Counted from the first letter of the stretch, positions 1-6,531 are shown. The stretch is 7,341 nucleotides of DNA from Acidiphilium sp. CAG:727 (GCA_000437515.1 FR898476.1:1-7341); one strand, 5' to 3'. A program made the numbers and translations. The notes: a model not told the origin generated them from the letters alone.

Positions 1-15
1 CTCCGCTTTGCGGAG
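1..15 (-). terminator. GC-rich hairpin after rep; possible operon terminator cut by the window edge
   Basis: A perfect 6-bp inverted repeat with a 3-nt loop (CTCCGC, TTT, GCGGAG) lies 57 bp past the rep stop codon, at the end of the minus-strand gene run. On the minus strand it reads CTCCGC-AAA-GCGGAG. The outer flank on the rep side is GG, so the stem would lengthen if CC follows beyond the window. Whether a T-tract follows cannot be seen, because the sequence stops there. It could instead be a hairpin used in rolling-circle replication or packaging, which also sit next to rep in filamentous phages. The rest of the 72-bp tail holds no gene. Confidence 0.4.
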
Positions 16-72
16 CCTCTGGCACCCTACACGCCGTAAAAAGACTTTAATTGCCGCCCTTCGTTAAATCGC

Positions 73-1008
73 CTAACTCACTATAAACCGCCTGCGCGCG
101 TCTAAAAAAGTGCCTTGCAATATATCGTCGAAGATTACGAATTTATCCGCATATTTCTTCTTTACGCCGTAAATTATATCTTCCGAAGTCAATTCGACGA
201 CAATTTTATCGCTTATTCCGCGACTGTATACAACCCTATTTTCGCTTTTACGAACGTATTTAAGGATATACGAAGATACCGCGCTTACGCCCGTTTCTTT
301 GCTTATACACTCGAAATCACACCGACCGAACCGTTCGGCAAAAAACGAGTTAATAACGCTGCTTTTCATACGGTGTTCGTACGGGCTGAAATATCTGCTC
401 GGTTTCAAATAACCTTTCATAGCCCCGTTTGGGATATAAAATACGCCGTGAAAATGTAATCTGCCCGTCAACTTACCGCGTTCGAATACGCCCATATACC
501 GCCAACCGAAATCGGTAGACAAATGGCTCAAACACGTCAGATACGCTTTCTTGAAGTCGTCTTCCGAAGCGTATTTCGCATTATCGTACGTCTGTGTAAC
601 GAAAAAATTCCATATATGCAAATTCGCTTTTTCGTGGAATCTTTTAACACGCATATACCGCGCAACGTTCTTCGCCTTAATTTTATCCCTTATATAATCG
701 GTAAAGTCGTACTTTTCTTCGACCAAAGCAAACAAATCGGAACTATGATTCAACTTATACTTGTTTACCATATCGTCGTTAATGTACTCAATCTGCATAT
801 TACCCGTCAGATTGAGCCTTTCGCTTTGCTCGTAAGCAACGTTGAACAATTCCGCCAATTCGTCTTTTTCTTTGCATACCGCCATATTTCTACGCTTTTT
901 AATGCGGTGGGTTATATATCCCGCAAGCGCGCCGCGAACGTACTTTACGCCGTAAATCGCTCGCTGCGGAATACGCACGTTAAAATCGTACTCATAGTTT
1001 TCGGTCAT
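73..1008 (-). CDS. rep: HUH rolling-circle replication initiator (Rep), inovirus/plasmid type
   Basis: This is a 311-residue protein expected to nick one strand of the double-stranded replicative form and start rolling-circle synthesis in the cytoplasm. The three classical motifs appear in order. Motif I is FFVTQTYD (about 135-142). Motif II is GRLHFHGVFY (182-191), with metal-binding His185 and His187. Motif III is SSYILKYVRK (245-254), where Tyr247 or Tyr251 would be the nicking tyrosine and Lys250 the conserved lysine. Length and layout suit Rep proteins of filamentous phages and small rolling-circle plasmids; no helicase domain follows. The first 115 residues are basic and unassigned. The ATG is preceded by AAGGAG at 6 nt, an ideal ribosome site, and lies 18 bp past the zot stop, so it is probably co-transcribed with zot. 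The catalytic class is clear from the motifs; the exact Rep family cannot be assigned by eye. Confidence 0.88.
   Translation of the reverse strand: MTENYEYDFNVRIPQRAIYGVKYVRGALAGYITHRIKKRRNMAVCKEKDELAELFNVAYEQSERLNLTGNMQIEYINDDMVNKYKLNHSSDLFALVEEKYDFTDYIRDKIKAKNVARYMRVKRFHEKANLHIWNFFVTQTYDNAKYASEDDFKKAYLTCLSHLSTDFGWRYMGVFERGKLTGRLHFHGVFYIPNGAMKGYLKPSRYFSPYEHRMKSSVINSFFAERFGRCDFECISKETGVSAVSSYILKYVRKSENRVVYSRGISDKIVVELTSEDIIYGVKKKYADKFVIFDDILQGTFLDARRRFIVS
160..957. repeat. 15-bp direct repeat in rep (160-174 and 943-957) around a near-palindrome
   Basis: CTTTACGCCGTAAAT occurs exactly at 160-174 and 943-957. Its core is an interrupted palindrome (TTTACG, C, CGTAAA). Both copies sit in the same reading frame of rep and encode IYGVK, once near the N-terminus (residues 18-22) and once near the C-terminus (about 279-283). 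The inner 10-mer ACGCCGTAAA recurs a third time in the non-coding tail at 31-40. One-base variants appear at about 1725 (ending AAC) and 444 (ending GAA). Coding coincidence is possible; a Rep-binding site is a speculative alternative. Confidence 0.35.
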
Positions 1009-1026
1009 ATAATTCTCCTTTTAATT

Positions 1027-3162
1027 TTAATCGTCTATCGGCAAACCGCCGTAAGTCTTTACTTCGTTCTGGAAATAACTGTTTTGTTTGTCGAGTTCAT
1101 CGGGAGTTGCCATAGAACCGCTATACGTCGGTAAATCGTCGATACCGACGCGGTTATATTTACCGAAACGCTCGTAAATACCGCTTTGACAGTCCGTACA
1201 GAACCTGTCCGAATATATCTTTTTACTTTGAAGATAATAATAAGCCGTCTTACCGTCTATGTCCAACGTCGTTTTACTCGACCCGAACGTATTCATTTTT
1301 CGTTCATACCTATGCCGCATACGCGAAACCAACCAACGAACAAACCTATCCGATAACCGGTTATTACCGCGGGAAAATCTTCCGTTCAAAAAACGCGGCT
1401 CGTACCACGCCCATAAAGCGGAGTATAAACACTCGTAAAGATAAAACGGAGAAAAAAACGGCAACGTCGGGCGCATAGGCTCGCGTTCTGCAACGTTTAT
1501 AAGTTCGCCGAGTTCGGTTAAATCGCTCCCTAAACTCCCCGAACGTTGCAAATCGCCGAAAAACAATACGAAGTTTTCGTTTTCGACCGTACACACGTGG
1601 CGGCTCATTTTAACGTTATTATTAAAATAATCGTTCTTCTGATTCGTTTCGCCCGCATCGGCTCTTACTCCCTTTAATTCAAGCGTATTCTTTCTTTCCT
1701 TATCTATTTCGGATATAACGTAAACGCCGTAACCGAAAGCGTACGCGTTAGGATTGTTTTCTTGAAGTTTTCGCCCAAGTCGCAACATATCGTAATCGAG
1801 AACGTGCGAACGCCGGGATATATCGTCTATTTCATAAGTCTTACGATTGAAAAAGTCTGTATCGTATAGCGGAAAGTTACCTATATCTTCCTTTATATCG
1901 TCAACGCGGCAACTGTAATTACTCACTATATACGCCGAACCGCGCGTGTATATAAGGTAACACACGGCGTACGACTTTATACTCGACCAGATATCTTTTA
2001 TCGTCAGACCGTCGTCGTAAGTCAACGGCTCGCGTTCTATGTCGTACCCGAATATCTTCTCTTTACTCGGCTTATTGCAAAAGCGCGCCTTTTTCTTTTC
2101 TACCCACCTTTCGCAGGAATATTTATCCCAAATTTTCCGCTTCTTAAAAGCGATTTTTAATTCGTCTTCGAGAACTATCCACGGAAACGTCGGATAACGG
2201 AAATAATTTTTGGTAAGAACTTCCAACGCCCTTTCGCGGAGTTCGACCTGCGCGGACAACGCAAGATCCGTCATTAAGGTCGTTTTGCCCTTACCCATTT
2301 TACCCGTAAACACCGTAGACACGCCGCGTTCGTTCAGAAAGCCCCTGTTTTTACGCTCTCTGTGCCTTAACTCGTTATATCCTATATCGTCCGCCCACTT
2401 GCTTAAACCGTAAATTATAAGTATCACGAACACCGGCAACGGCACGAAATCAAACATTACGGACAAGTCTATAACGAGTTTATAAAACTGTCTATAAAGC
2501 GTTTTTATCGAAAACGTCGCTACGAAATAAAAGTAAAACGCGAAAAATTCGACTATTATCGTTATAAAGTTAAAATACAACGCCCAGGCAAACGCCCACG
2601 CGATTACAATCTTTTTATTCCTGTGTAAAAAGGCTATATATTCCTTTACGGTAATTACACACGGCTCGATTGCTTTTACCTTTATACGCTTATAAATCTC
2701 CAAAGGCTTCGTATCTACGTTATGTTCGGTATTCGGTTTATTCAACGCTTGCGCGATAAGAATATACAACACCACAACGAACGGCAACGCCAATACTATA
2801 ACCTTAAAACCGTTAAATACGACTTTTCTTACCTGTACGTTATACGCCTTAAACGTATTTATATCAAAGAACGAGTTCCAAAATAAATTGAAACTCCGCT
2901 TGAAACCCTCGAAATCAAACGGCAAGCCCGTTGTTCCGACGCCTTTCGTAGGAAAATGCCACGACGGCAGATTCATTACTGTCGGCGGAGTTTTACACTT
3001 TATATCGAACGCCCAACAAAAATAGTTGACGATACTCGTATATAAATCACGGAAACCCTCTCCGAGCCTTAAGACGGAGTTCGGAAACCTAAACACTCCG
3101 AAAGCGACTATTCCGAGGCTTATAACGACGGTAATCGTTACGTTAAAAACCTTGCGTTTCAT
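1027..3162 (-). CDS. zot: Zot / pI-like membrane ATPase for phage assembly
   Basis: This 711-residue protein probably powers extrusion of the phage filament at the cell membrane, like pI of Ff phages and Zot of CTXphi. The nucleotide-binding half is C-terminal. It has Walker A GKMGKGKTT (287-295), a Walker B-like strand VYVISEID (480-487, acidic Glu485), and a conserved-looking stretch DLQRSGSLGSDLTE (537-550) like the post-Walker-B region of Zot ATPases. The N-terminal 255 residues hold four or five hydrophobic spans (about 4-24, 119-139, 184-217 as one or two, 231-253). A basic segment (RHRERKNRG) then leads into the ATPase. A CxxC pair (655, 658) lies near the C-terminus. The ATG at 3162 is preferred to an in-frame GTG at 3201. 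The ATG overlaps the stop of the 36-aa gene as ATGA and has a GTGGGG element upstream, while the GTG lacks a ribosome site. At over 700 residues it is far longer than Ff pI (about 350). Membrane spans before the ATPase reverse the pI order and recall VirD4/FtsK-type pumps. Confidence 0.82.
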   Translation of the reverse strand: MKRKVFNVTITVVISLGIVAFGVFRFPNSVLRLGEGFRDLYTSIVNYFCWAFDIKCKTPPTVMNLPSWHFPTKGVGTTGLPFDFEGFKRSFNLFWNSFFDINTFKAYNVQVRKVVFNGFKVIVLALPFVVVLYILIAQALNKPNTEHNVDTKPLEIYKRIKVKAIEPCVITVKEYIAFLHRNKKIVIAWAFAWALYFNFITIIVEFFAFYFYFVATFSIKTLYRQFYKLVIDLSVMFDFVPLPVFVILIIYGLSKWADDIGYNELRHRERKNRGFLNERGVSTVFTGKMGKGKTTLMTDLALSAQVELRERALEVLTKNYFRYPTFPWIVLEDELKIAFKKRKIWDKYSCERWVEKKKARFCNKPSKEKIFGYDIEREPLTYDDGLTIKDIWSSIKSYAVCYLIYTRGSAYIVSNYSCRVDDIKEDIGNFPLYDTDFFNRKTYEIDDISRRSHVLDYDMLRLGRKLQENNPNAYAFGYGVYVISEIDKERKNTLELKGVRADAGETNQKNDYFNNNVKMSRHVCTVENENFVLFFGDLQRSGSLGSDLTELGELINVAEREPMRPTLPFFSPFYLYECLYSALWAWYEPRFLNGRFSRGNNRLSDRFVRWLVSRMRHRYERKMNTFGSSKTTLDIDGKTAYYYLQSKKIYSDRFCTDCQSGIYERFGKYNRVGIDDLPTYSGSMATPDELDKQNSYFQNEVKTYGGLPIDD

Positions 3163-3269
3163 AAATGATTCCCCACGTATATAAAGTAGCCCACGAGCCA
3201 CACGATCGCGATTATAGATACCACGTACACTATTCCGCGTATCATTAAATTTTTATTGTCCTTTTTCAT
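3159..3269 (-). CDS. Small single-span membrane protein, possible pVII/pIX-like minor coat protein
   Basis: This 36-residue gene was found by translating the gap before zot. It begins MKKDNKNLMIRG and ends YVGNHL, with a continuous hydrophobic stretch between (about residues 11-32: IRGIVYVVSIIAIVWLVGYF). A charged cytoplasmic-looking head and a single span without a signal-cleavage site match the size and shape of the filamentous phage tip proteins pVII and pIX (33 and 32 residues). The resemblance is in architecture, not sequence. A GGAG ribosome site lies 8 nt before the ATG. Its TGA overlaps the zot ATG as ATGA, the usual sign of translational coupling, which supports both start calls. It might instead be an assembly partner of the Zot ATPase, or a Pf3-like major coat protein made without a signal peptide, but 36 residues would be short for that. 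Confidence 0.72.
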   Translation of the reverse strand: MKKDNKNLMIRGIVYVVSIIAIVWLVGYFIYVGNHL

Positions 3270-3289
3270 TTTTTCTTACTCCGTTTCGC

Positions 3290-3318
3290 TTGACTTTTTC
3301 TGTAATATACTATATAAT
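3290..3318 (+). promoter_or_regulatory. Strong sigma-70/sigma-A promoter on the antisense strand
   Basis: TTGACT (3290-3295) and TATAAT (3313-3318) are separated by exactly 17 bp: five of six consensus bases at -35 and six of six at -10. Transcription would start near 3325 and run toward higher coordinates, against every protein gene in the window. It lies in the non-coding gap between the MazF-like gene and the small membrane protein gene, and its -35 box lies close to the ribosome site of the latter. The spacer and -10 contain a short AT palindrome (ATATA, C, TATAT, 3305-3315). This is the best promoter-like sequence I found in the window. Confidence 0.75.
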
Positions 3319-3332
3319 CTCACTCAGTTGAA
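3304..3332 (-). promoter_or_regulatory. Weak candidate minus-strand promoter for the small protein-zot-rep genes
   Basis: On the minus strand, TTCAAC (3332-3327) and TATATT (3309-3304) are 17 bp apart. The -10 matches consensus at five of six positions, but the -35 only at three. It would start a transcript just upstream of the 36-aa gene and overlaps the antisense promoter, so the two could compete for RNA polymerase. An AT-rich stretch easily yields such a match, so this is a weak call. Confidence 0.25.
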
Positions 3333-3409
3333 CGGCTTATGCGCGTTCATTCCCGCCGATATTGGATTGCGGCATTGCCCCGAACGGATTAGTTTCGGGG
3401 ATTTTTTTT
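3325..3409 (+). ncRNA. Predicted small antisense RNA of about 80-85 nt
   Basis: A strong plus-strand promoter ends at 3318 and an intrinsic terminator runs from 3378 to 3409, defining a short transcript. It begins with a 6-bp hairpin (TGAACG 3329-3334 with CGTTCA 3344-3349). A short GC stem follows (GCCG 3355-3358 with CGGC 3370-3373), then the terminator. It is fully complementary to the last codons of the MazF-like gene and to most of the leader upstream of the 36-aa/zot/rep genes. The arrangement resembles counter-transcribed RNAs of rolling-circle plasmids, which control the downstream message. Alternatively it is an RNA primer for complementary-strand synthesis on the phage single strand. 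A 17-codon open frame (3339-3392) lies inside it but has no convincing ribosome site. Transcription itself is not shown. Confidence 0.6.
3378..3409 (+). terminator. Intrinsic terminator of the antisense RNA
   Basis: A perfect 7-bp GC-rich stem (CCCCGAA 3378-3384, TTCGGGG 3394-3400) encloses a 9-nt loop and is followed by A and eight T residues (3402-3409). This is a canonical Rho-independent terminator in the plus direction only: on the minus strand the stem is preceded by A's and has no T-tract after it. It overlaps the last codons of the MazF-like gene, so the A8 run that encodes two lysines there doubles as the U-tract of the antisense RNA. The stop codon of the MazF-like gene falls in the loop. 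Confidence 0.75.
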
Positions 3410-3850
3410 ACCCTTAAATCGTTTCATTTTCTCACGATTGTCAGGTGCAGGGCGAGAGTGGTTAAATACTTTATCACGAATTTTCTTTACGTCTTCGCCT
3501 GATACGTCCATATTCGGGTGATTTTCCCGAAATTTCTTATTTACCCTGATAGGATTGCCTTCGTCGTCCTGTATTTCGACGTAATGCTTAAAGTACGATT
3601 GCCCTTGCTGGTAATTTTTTAATTTAGTGCGGTCTTTTCCTTTACGCGAAGATAAAGGCACAACCGCTAAATCGTTATAATCGTTTGTTTCGATTACTAC
3701 GACAGGGCGTTCTTTTTTAGACCCCGTTTTCTTGCCGTTTCCTAAATAATGGTCGTAAGTAGATAAAGTTCGCCCCTGCGGTACTTTTCCGCCCTTGGTG
3801 CGTTTGTTGTTTGCATTTGTTTTTACCGATTTTTTCTTTTTGTAAAACAT
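3389..3850 (-). CDS. Basic protein with a MazF/PemK-like core
   Basis: This 153-residue, strongly basic protein has a Lys-rich, probably disordered head (residues 1-47) and a Lys-rich tail (140-153). The middle reads KERPVVVIETNDYNDLAVVPLSS (46-68), which matches the first beta strands of the MazF/PemK/CcdB-like fold, including the Arg-Pro start and the Pro-Leu-Ser/Thr-Ser end. The following segment (EIQDDEGNPIRVNKKF, 92-107, then a predicted helix 117-130) continues such a domain. Many members of this fold are sequence-specific endoribonucleases, but activity cannot be inferred here, and no MazE-like antitoxin gene is next to it. In a filamentous phage a nucleic-acid-binding role is equally possible. 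The ATG follows AGGTG at 5 nt. The gene stands between the 669-aa protein and the small membrane protein, bordered by hairpins on both sides. Confidence 0.6.
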   Translation of the reverse strand: MFYKKKKSVKTNANNKRTKGGKVPQGRTLSTYDHYLGNGKKTGSKKERPVVVIETNDYNDLAVVPLSSRKGKDRTKLKNYQQGQSYFKHYVEIQDDEGNPIRVNKKFRENHPNMDVSGEDVKKIRDKVFNHSRPAPDNREKMKRFKGKKNPRN

Positions 3851-3867
3851 ATTTTCACCTATATTCC

Positions 3868-3909
3868 GACTGCCGAACGGTTGAATGTATTTCGATCCGT
3901 CCGACAGTC
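3868..3909 (-). promoter_or_regulatory. Strong hairpin in the leader of the MazF-like gene
   Basis: The arms at 3897-3909 and 3868-3880 form an uninterrupted 13-bp stem with a 16-nt loop when read on the minus (coding) strand: GACUGUCGGACGG pairs with CCGUUCGGCAGUC using two G-U wobbles. On the plus strand the same two positions become A-C mismatches, so the structure favours the coding-sense strand. It fills most of the 62-bp gap between the 669-aa gene and the MazF-like gene and ends 17 nt before that ATG. No T-tract follows in the minus direction, so it is not a standard terminator. RNA processing, translation control, or a packaging or origin hairpin in the phage single strand are possible. 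Confidence 0.55.
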
Positions 3910-3912
3910 TTT

Positions 3913-5922
3913 TTATTTTTTCCTTTTACCCGCAGAATCGTTACTCTTTTCTGCTCGTTTGTTTTTTACCGCGCCGCTTATTCCTTTGCCGATTCCCGCC
4001 AAAATCTTAAACGGAAACGTTATTACGCTGCACACGAGTTTTAATATCGTCGGCAAAAACGGCCAAAGAATAATTATGACAAGCAATAAAAGAATAAGTA
4101 AAAGAATAAGCCCCCAATTATTTTTATCGGACTTAGTATAAACGGGCGACGTAGCGTCGTGAACAATATCGATAGGCGACATAACCACGGGAATAACCGT
4201 TTTAACGTCTTCTTTTACAAACGTCAAATCAATAATATCAAAATCAAGGTTTACCGTTTTTTGGAAAAAGTAAGCATTAGTATCTACTTTATCTATCGAA
4301 TTCCCTGTTAATGAAGATTTATATTTATATAACGTTGCCTCTTGCGCTATATAATCGCTTACCATATATCTGAATAAGTACACCGTACACTCTTCGCCGA
4401 AATCATTCAATGTACTTTGTGCGTATTTCTTGTAATAGTCGGTAAACGTATTATAATCAGAAACGGATATATATAATCTATCGCATACCGCTTTCTTTTC
4501 TCCGGCTATCTTATCGGCGTCAATCTTTTCAATGGCAGAAATATTTTCAAATCTATCGGTAGTAATAGTCGCTGTGCCGAATAACTTTTGCCAAAAATTT
4601 TGCGTTAGTTTTTGACTTGTTAATTTATATTGTTCGGTACGGGCAATATTTACTTCAGTGAAATTTTCGTCAACACTTTCAAAAATAACCTTACTGAATT
4701 TGCTATTGACTAATTCGCCGCCATAATTTAATTTACTGTCTTCAATCTCACTATAAATCTTTTCACTTCTTACAGTATACTTGTCCGCACTATCGCTATC
4801 GCTACCGCTGTAAAATATCGAATATAACGGATCAACAACTGAACCTGTCAAAGAATGGGATAACTGAAATGCGTGTGAAGTAGAAGAAGTGGTAATATTA
4901 TTCAGTAAATAACCGTATTTATGAATTGTTTTAGTAGGATATACGTCTAAAACGTCGCCGCCGACATACATATAATCTACGTCTTTATTGTATACCGAAT
5001 TTTTAACACCTAAATATTTTGAAAAAACATTATAGGCAGTTTTATTACCCGTTACAAGCATAGGCTTTAATACGGCGTTTAGCCACGTTGCGTGAACGGC
5101 GTACATTTCACCATATTTTTCTATGTAATGATTAGGCACGGCAAAATACACACTATGTAAACTATCCTGCGTATAATCGTTTTTCCCGTTAGTTCCCGCA
5201 GGACGGTAATACGTAGATTTGACGTTAAGAGAAATAGTTTCCTGCCCGCCTTTTGCAACACATGTCAACGTATTATCTGACGTAATATCCGCTCCGTAAC
5301 CTTTAGCATAACCGGTAAATTCGTAAATAGTCCCTACTTCTACGGAAGTTGCATTATTATCGTTTTTTAATTTTAGTTCGATTTCCGATACTTCATACTT
5401 ACGGCACGATGAATTTACTTTGCTTTTTCCCGATAATATATCTTCACGTTGCGACGTACTCAACACAACTTCAAACTTATAAAAAAGTCCGTAATAATCG
5501 CCTTTGGAACGATTCAAAAATCTCAAACGATATTTCTTAAAAGACATGCTCGAATCGTCGCCATAACGCATTGATACGGTATTTAACACGCTTAAAACGT
5601 CGATATTAAGGTTCTGAGGATTATATACATAAACGTAAAGACCGTAATCGCTCATAGCGTCAGACCGAAAACTATAACAAAATTCGACGAAAGAAAAAAC
5701 TTCCGTTTTCTTACTTTCGTCAAAATTATATTTAGTAAGATCTAACTTCTCACCATTCCGGGTACTGTCTTTCAGATCGTCCATAACGTTTATACTTTCA
5801 AACCTACTCTTTATACTGTCCGTTTCTGCGCGGGCACTATAAAAATATTTGCCGAAAGCAAGTATTACGGTTACGACCGTAAGCAATACGCAACAAATAA
5901 AATACTTAACTCGTTTTTTCAT
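3913..5922 (-). CDS. Large signal-bearing, C-terminally anchored surface protein (possible pIII-like adsorption protein)
   Basis: This 669-residue protein matches no family I can name. It starts with a typical export signal: MKKR, a hydrophobic core at about 7-24, and a plausible cleavage site after ARA (residue 32). A long polar extracellular region (about 33-600), rich in Tyr, Ser, Asp and Thr, follows. Near the C-terminus come a very hydrophobic span (about 603-625), a second hydrophobic or amphipathic stretch (626-643) and a basic cytoplasmic tail ending GKRKK. That plan (export signal, large exposed domain, C-terminal membrane anchor) is that of the filamentous phage adsorption protein pIII, and the position upstream of the pI/Zot-like gene fits. 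Sequence homology to pIII is not visible. The ATG follows GAGGT at 5 nt, and the upstream gene's TGA overlaps this ribosome site, suggesting coupled translation. Codon use is more AT-rich than in zot and rep. A host-derived cell-surface protein is the alternative. Confidence 0.6.
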   Translation of the reverse strand: MKKRVKYFICCVLLTVVTVILAFGKYFYSARAETDSIKSRFESINVMDDLKDSTRNGEKLDLTKYNFDESKKTEVFSFVEFCYSFRSDAMSDYGLYVYVYNPQNLNIDVLSVLNTVSMRYGDDSSMSFKKYRLRFLNRSKGDYYGLFYKFEVVLSTSQREDILSGKSKVNSSCRKYEVSEIELKLKNDNNATSVEVGTIYEFTGYAKGYGADITSDNTLTCVAKGGQETISLNVKSTYYRPAGTNGKNDYTQDSLHSVYFAVPNHYIEKYGEMYAVHATWLNAVLKPMLVTGNKTAYNVFSKYLGVKNSVYNKDVDYMYVGGDVLDVYPTKTIHKYGYLLNNITTSSTSHAFQLSHSLTGSVVDPLYSIFYSGSDSDSADKYTVRSEKIYSEIEDSKLNYGGELVNSKFSKVIFESVDENFTEVNIARTEQYKLTSQKLTQNFWQKLFGTATITTDRFENISAIEKIDADKIAGEKKAVCDRLYISVSDYNTFTDYYKKYAQSTLNDFGEECTVYLFRYMVSDYIAQEATLYKYKSSLTGNSIDKVDTNAYFFQKTVNLDFDIIDLTFVKEDVKTVIPVVMSPIDIVHDATSPVYTKSDKNNWGLILLLILLLLVIIILWPFLPTILKLVCSVITFPFKILAGIGKGISGAVKNKRAEKSNDSAGKRKK

Positions 5923-5930
5923 TAGTTACC

Positions 5931-6518
5931 TCAAAAGACTATTTCCGTTTTATCAATCTCTACCATATACTTTACATTAACGGTAAAAAATACAGAGATT
6001 TTTTCTTTTTTGTTATACGAATATATTTCAATTGCAAACATATCCGTAAACGCCTTATCGTTCGTAGAACTGATTTCGTTTCCGTTGCAAGCCGTTTTTA
6101 ATATGTAATCAAGATCGCCATTATACGCAATCGTAAAATAGTCGTCGTTCATGGTTATATCAAAAACACGCGTAAAATCTTCAATATCGCTAAAAGCCAA
6201 TTCTACGCCGTCAACGACAAAGAAAAAATTATTTTCCATATCGACGTGCGGAACAACTCTTACGGTATATCCTTTTTTCTCGTTATCGATTTTGCCGAAC
6301 GTATATTTAACTTCGATTTTTTTCGTTTTATTTTCTTCCAGAACAAAACCGCCCGTATCAGAAGTAATGCGTTTATCGTCTACTTTCACATAAAAAGTTG
6401 TAAAATCACTTTTAAAGCCGTTTGTGTATTTATATATAAACGCGATTGCCAATATTACGGCTGCAATCATAATCAAAGACGAAAAAAACGTAAAAACCCC
6501 CGTTTTAGAATCTTTCAT
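5931..6518 (-). CDS. Membrane-anchored surface protein with C-terminal DKTEIxF motif
   Basis: This 195-residue protein has a short cytoplasmic head (MKDSKTG), one membrane span at about residues 8-29, and an outer domain of about 165 residues that looks beta-rich. I recognise no family. Its last residues are IDKTEIVF, nearly the same as the end of the next gene upstream (VDKTEISF). Weaker pattern similarity extends back about 60 residues, so the two may be diverged paralogues or share a tail domain. The ATG is preceded by AAAGGCGGTG, a one-mismatch ribosome site that begins at the upstream gene's TGA. It lies 13 bp from that gene and 8 bp from the 669-aa gene, so the three form a tight block. 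A virion-associated or adsorption-accessory role is inferred from position only. Confidence 0.6.
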   Translation of the reverse strand: MKDSKTGVFTFFSSLIMIAAVILAIAFIYKYTNGFKSDFTTFYVKVDDKRITSDTGGFVLEENKTKKIEVKYTFGKIDNEKKGYTVRVVPHVDMENNFFFVVDGVELAFSDIEDFTRVFDITMNDDYFTIAYNGDLDYILKTACNGNEISSTNDKAFTDMFAIEIYSYNKKEKISVFFTVNVKYMVEIDKTEIVF

Positions 6519-6531
6519 ACGCCACCGCCTT

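Noticed and set aside
523..1134. A 203-codon plus-strand open frame over rep and the end of zot
   Set aside because: It is antisense to two motif-bearing genes, has no ribosome site, and its translation is a low-complexity mixture of hydrophobic residues; a shadow frame. The same holds for the plus-strand frames at 115-459, 2210-2413, 3811-4141, 5349-5540 and 6151-6699.
3160..3201. GTG at 3201 as the zot start (adds 13 residues)
   Set aside because: No ribosome site precedes it, whereas the ATG at 3162 overlaps the upstream stop as ATGA and restores a clean MKRK-hydrophobic N-terminus.
3293..3320. Possible dif/XerCD attachment site in the AT-rich gap
   Set aside because: I aligned it by eye to the Bacillota dif consensus: about 19 of 28 bases agree, but the XerC arm is poor and much of the match is AT-rich by composition. 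The stretch is better explained as promoter sequence. Filamentous phages do use XerCD, so a search of host dif flanks could reopen this.
3339..3392. 17-codon open frame inside the antisense RNA, ending in the terminator loop
   Set aside because: There is no convincing ribosome site and no gene downstream on that strand for a leader peptide to control.
3385..3409. Frameshift on the A8 run at the end of the MazF-like gene
   Set aside because: Shifting frame adds only about 17-23 residues with no recognisable domain, and the A8 run is explained as the U-tract of the opposite-strand terminator plus two lysine codons.
3868..3920. Hairpin plus T-rich stretch as a plus-strand terminator
   Set aside because: The stem has two A-C mismatches in plus-strand RNA, no plus-strand promoter was found before it, and the T-rich run is the complement of lysine codons and adenines ending the 669-aa gene.
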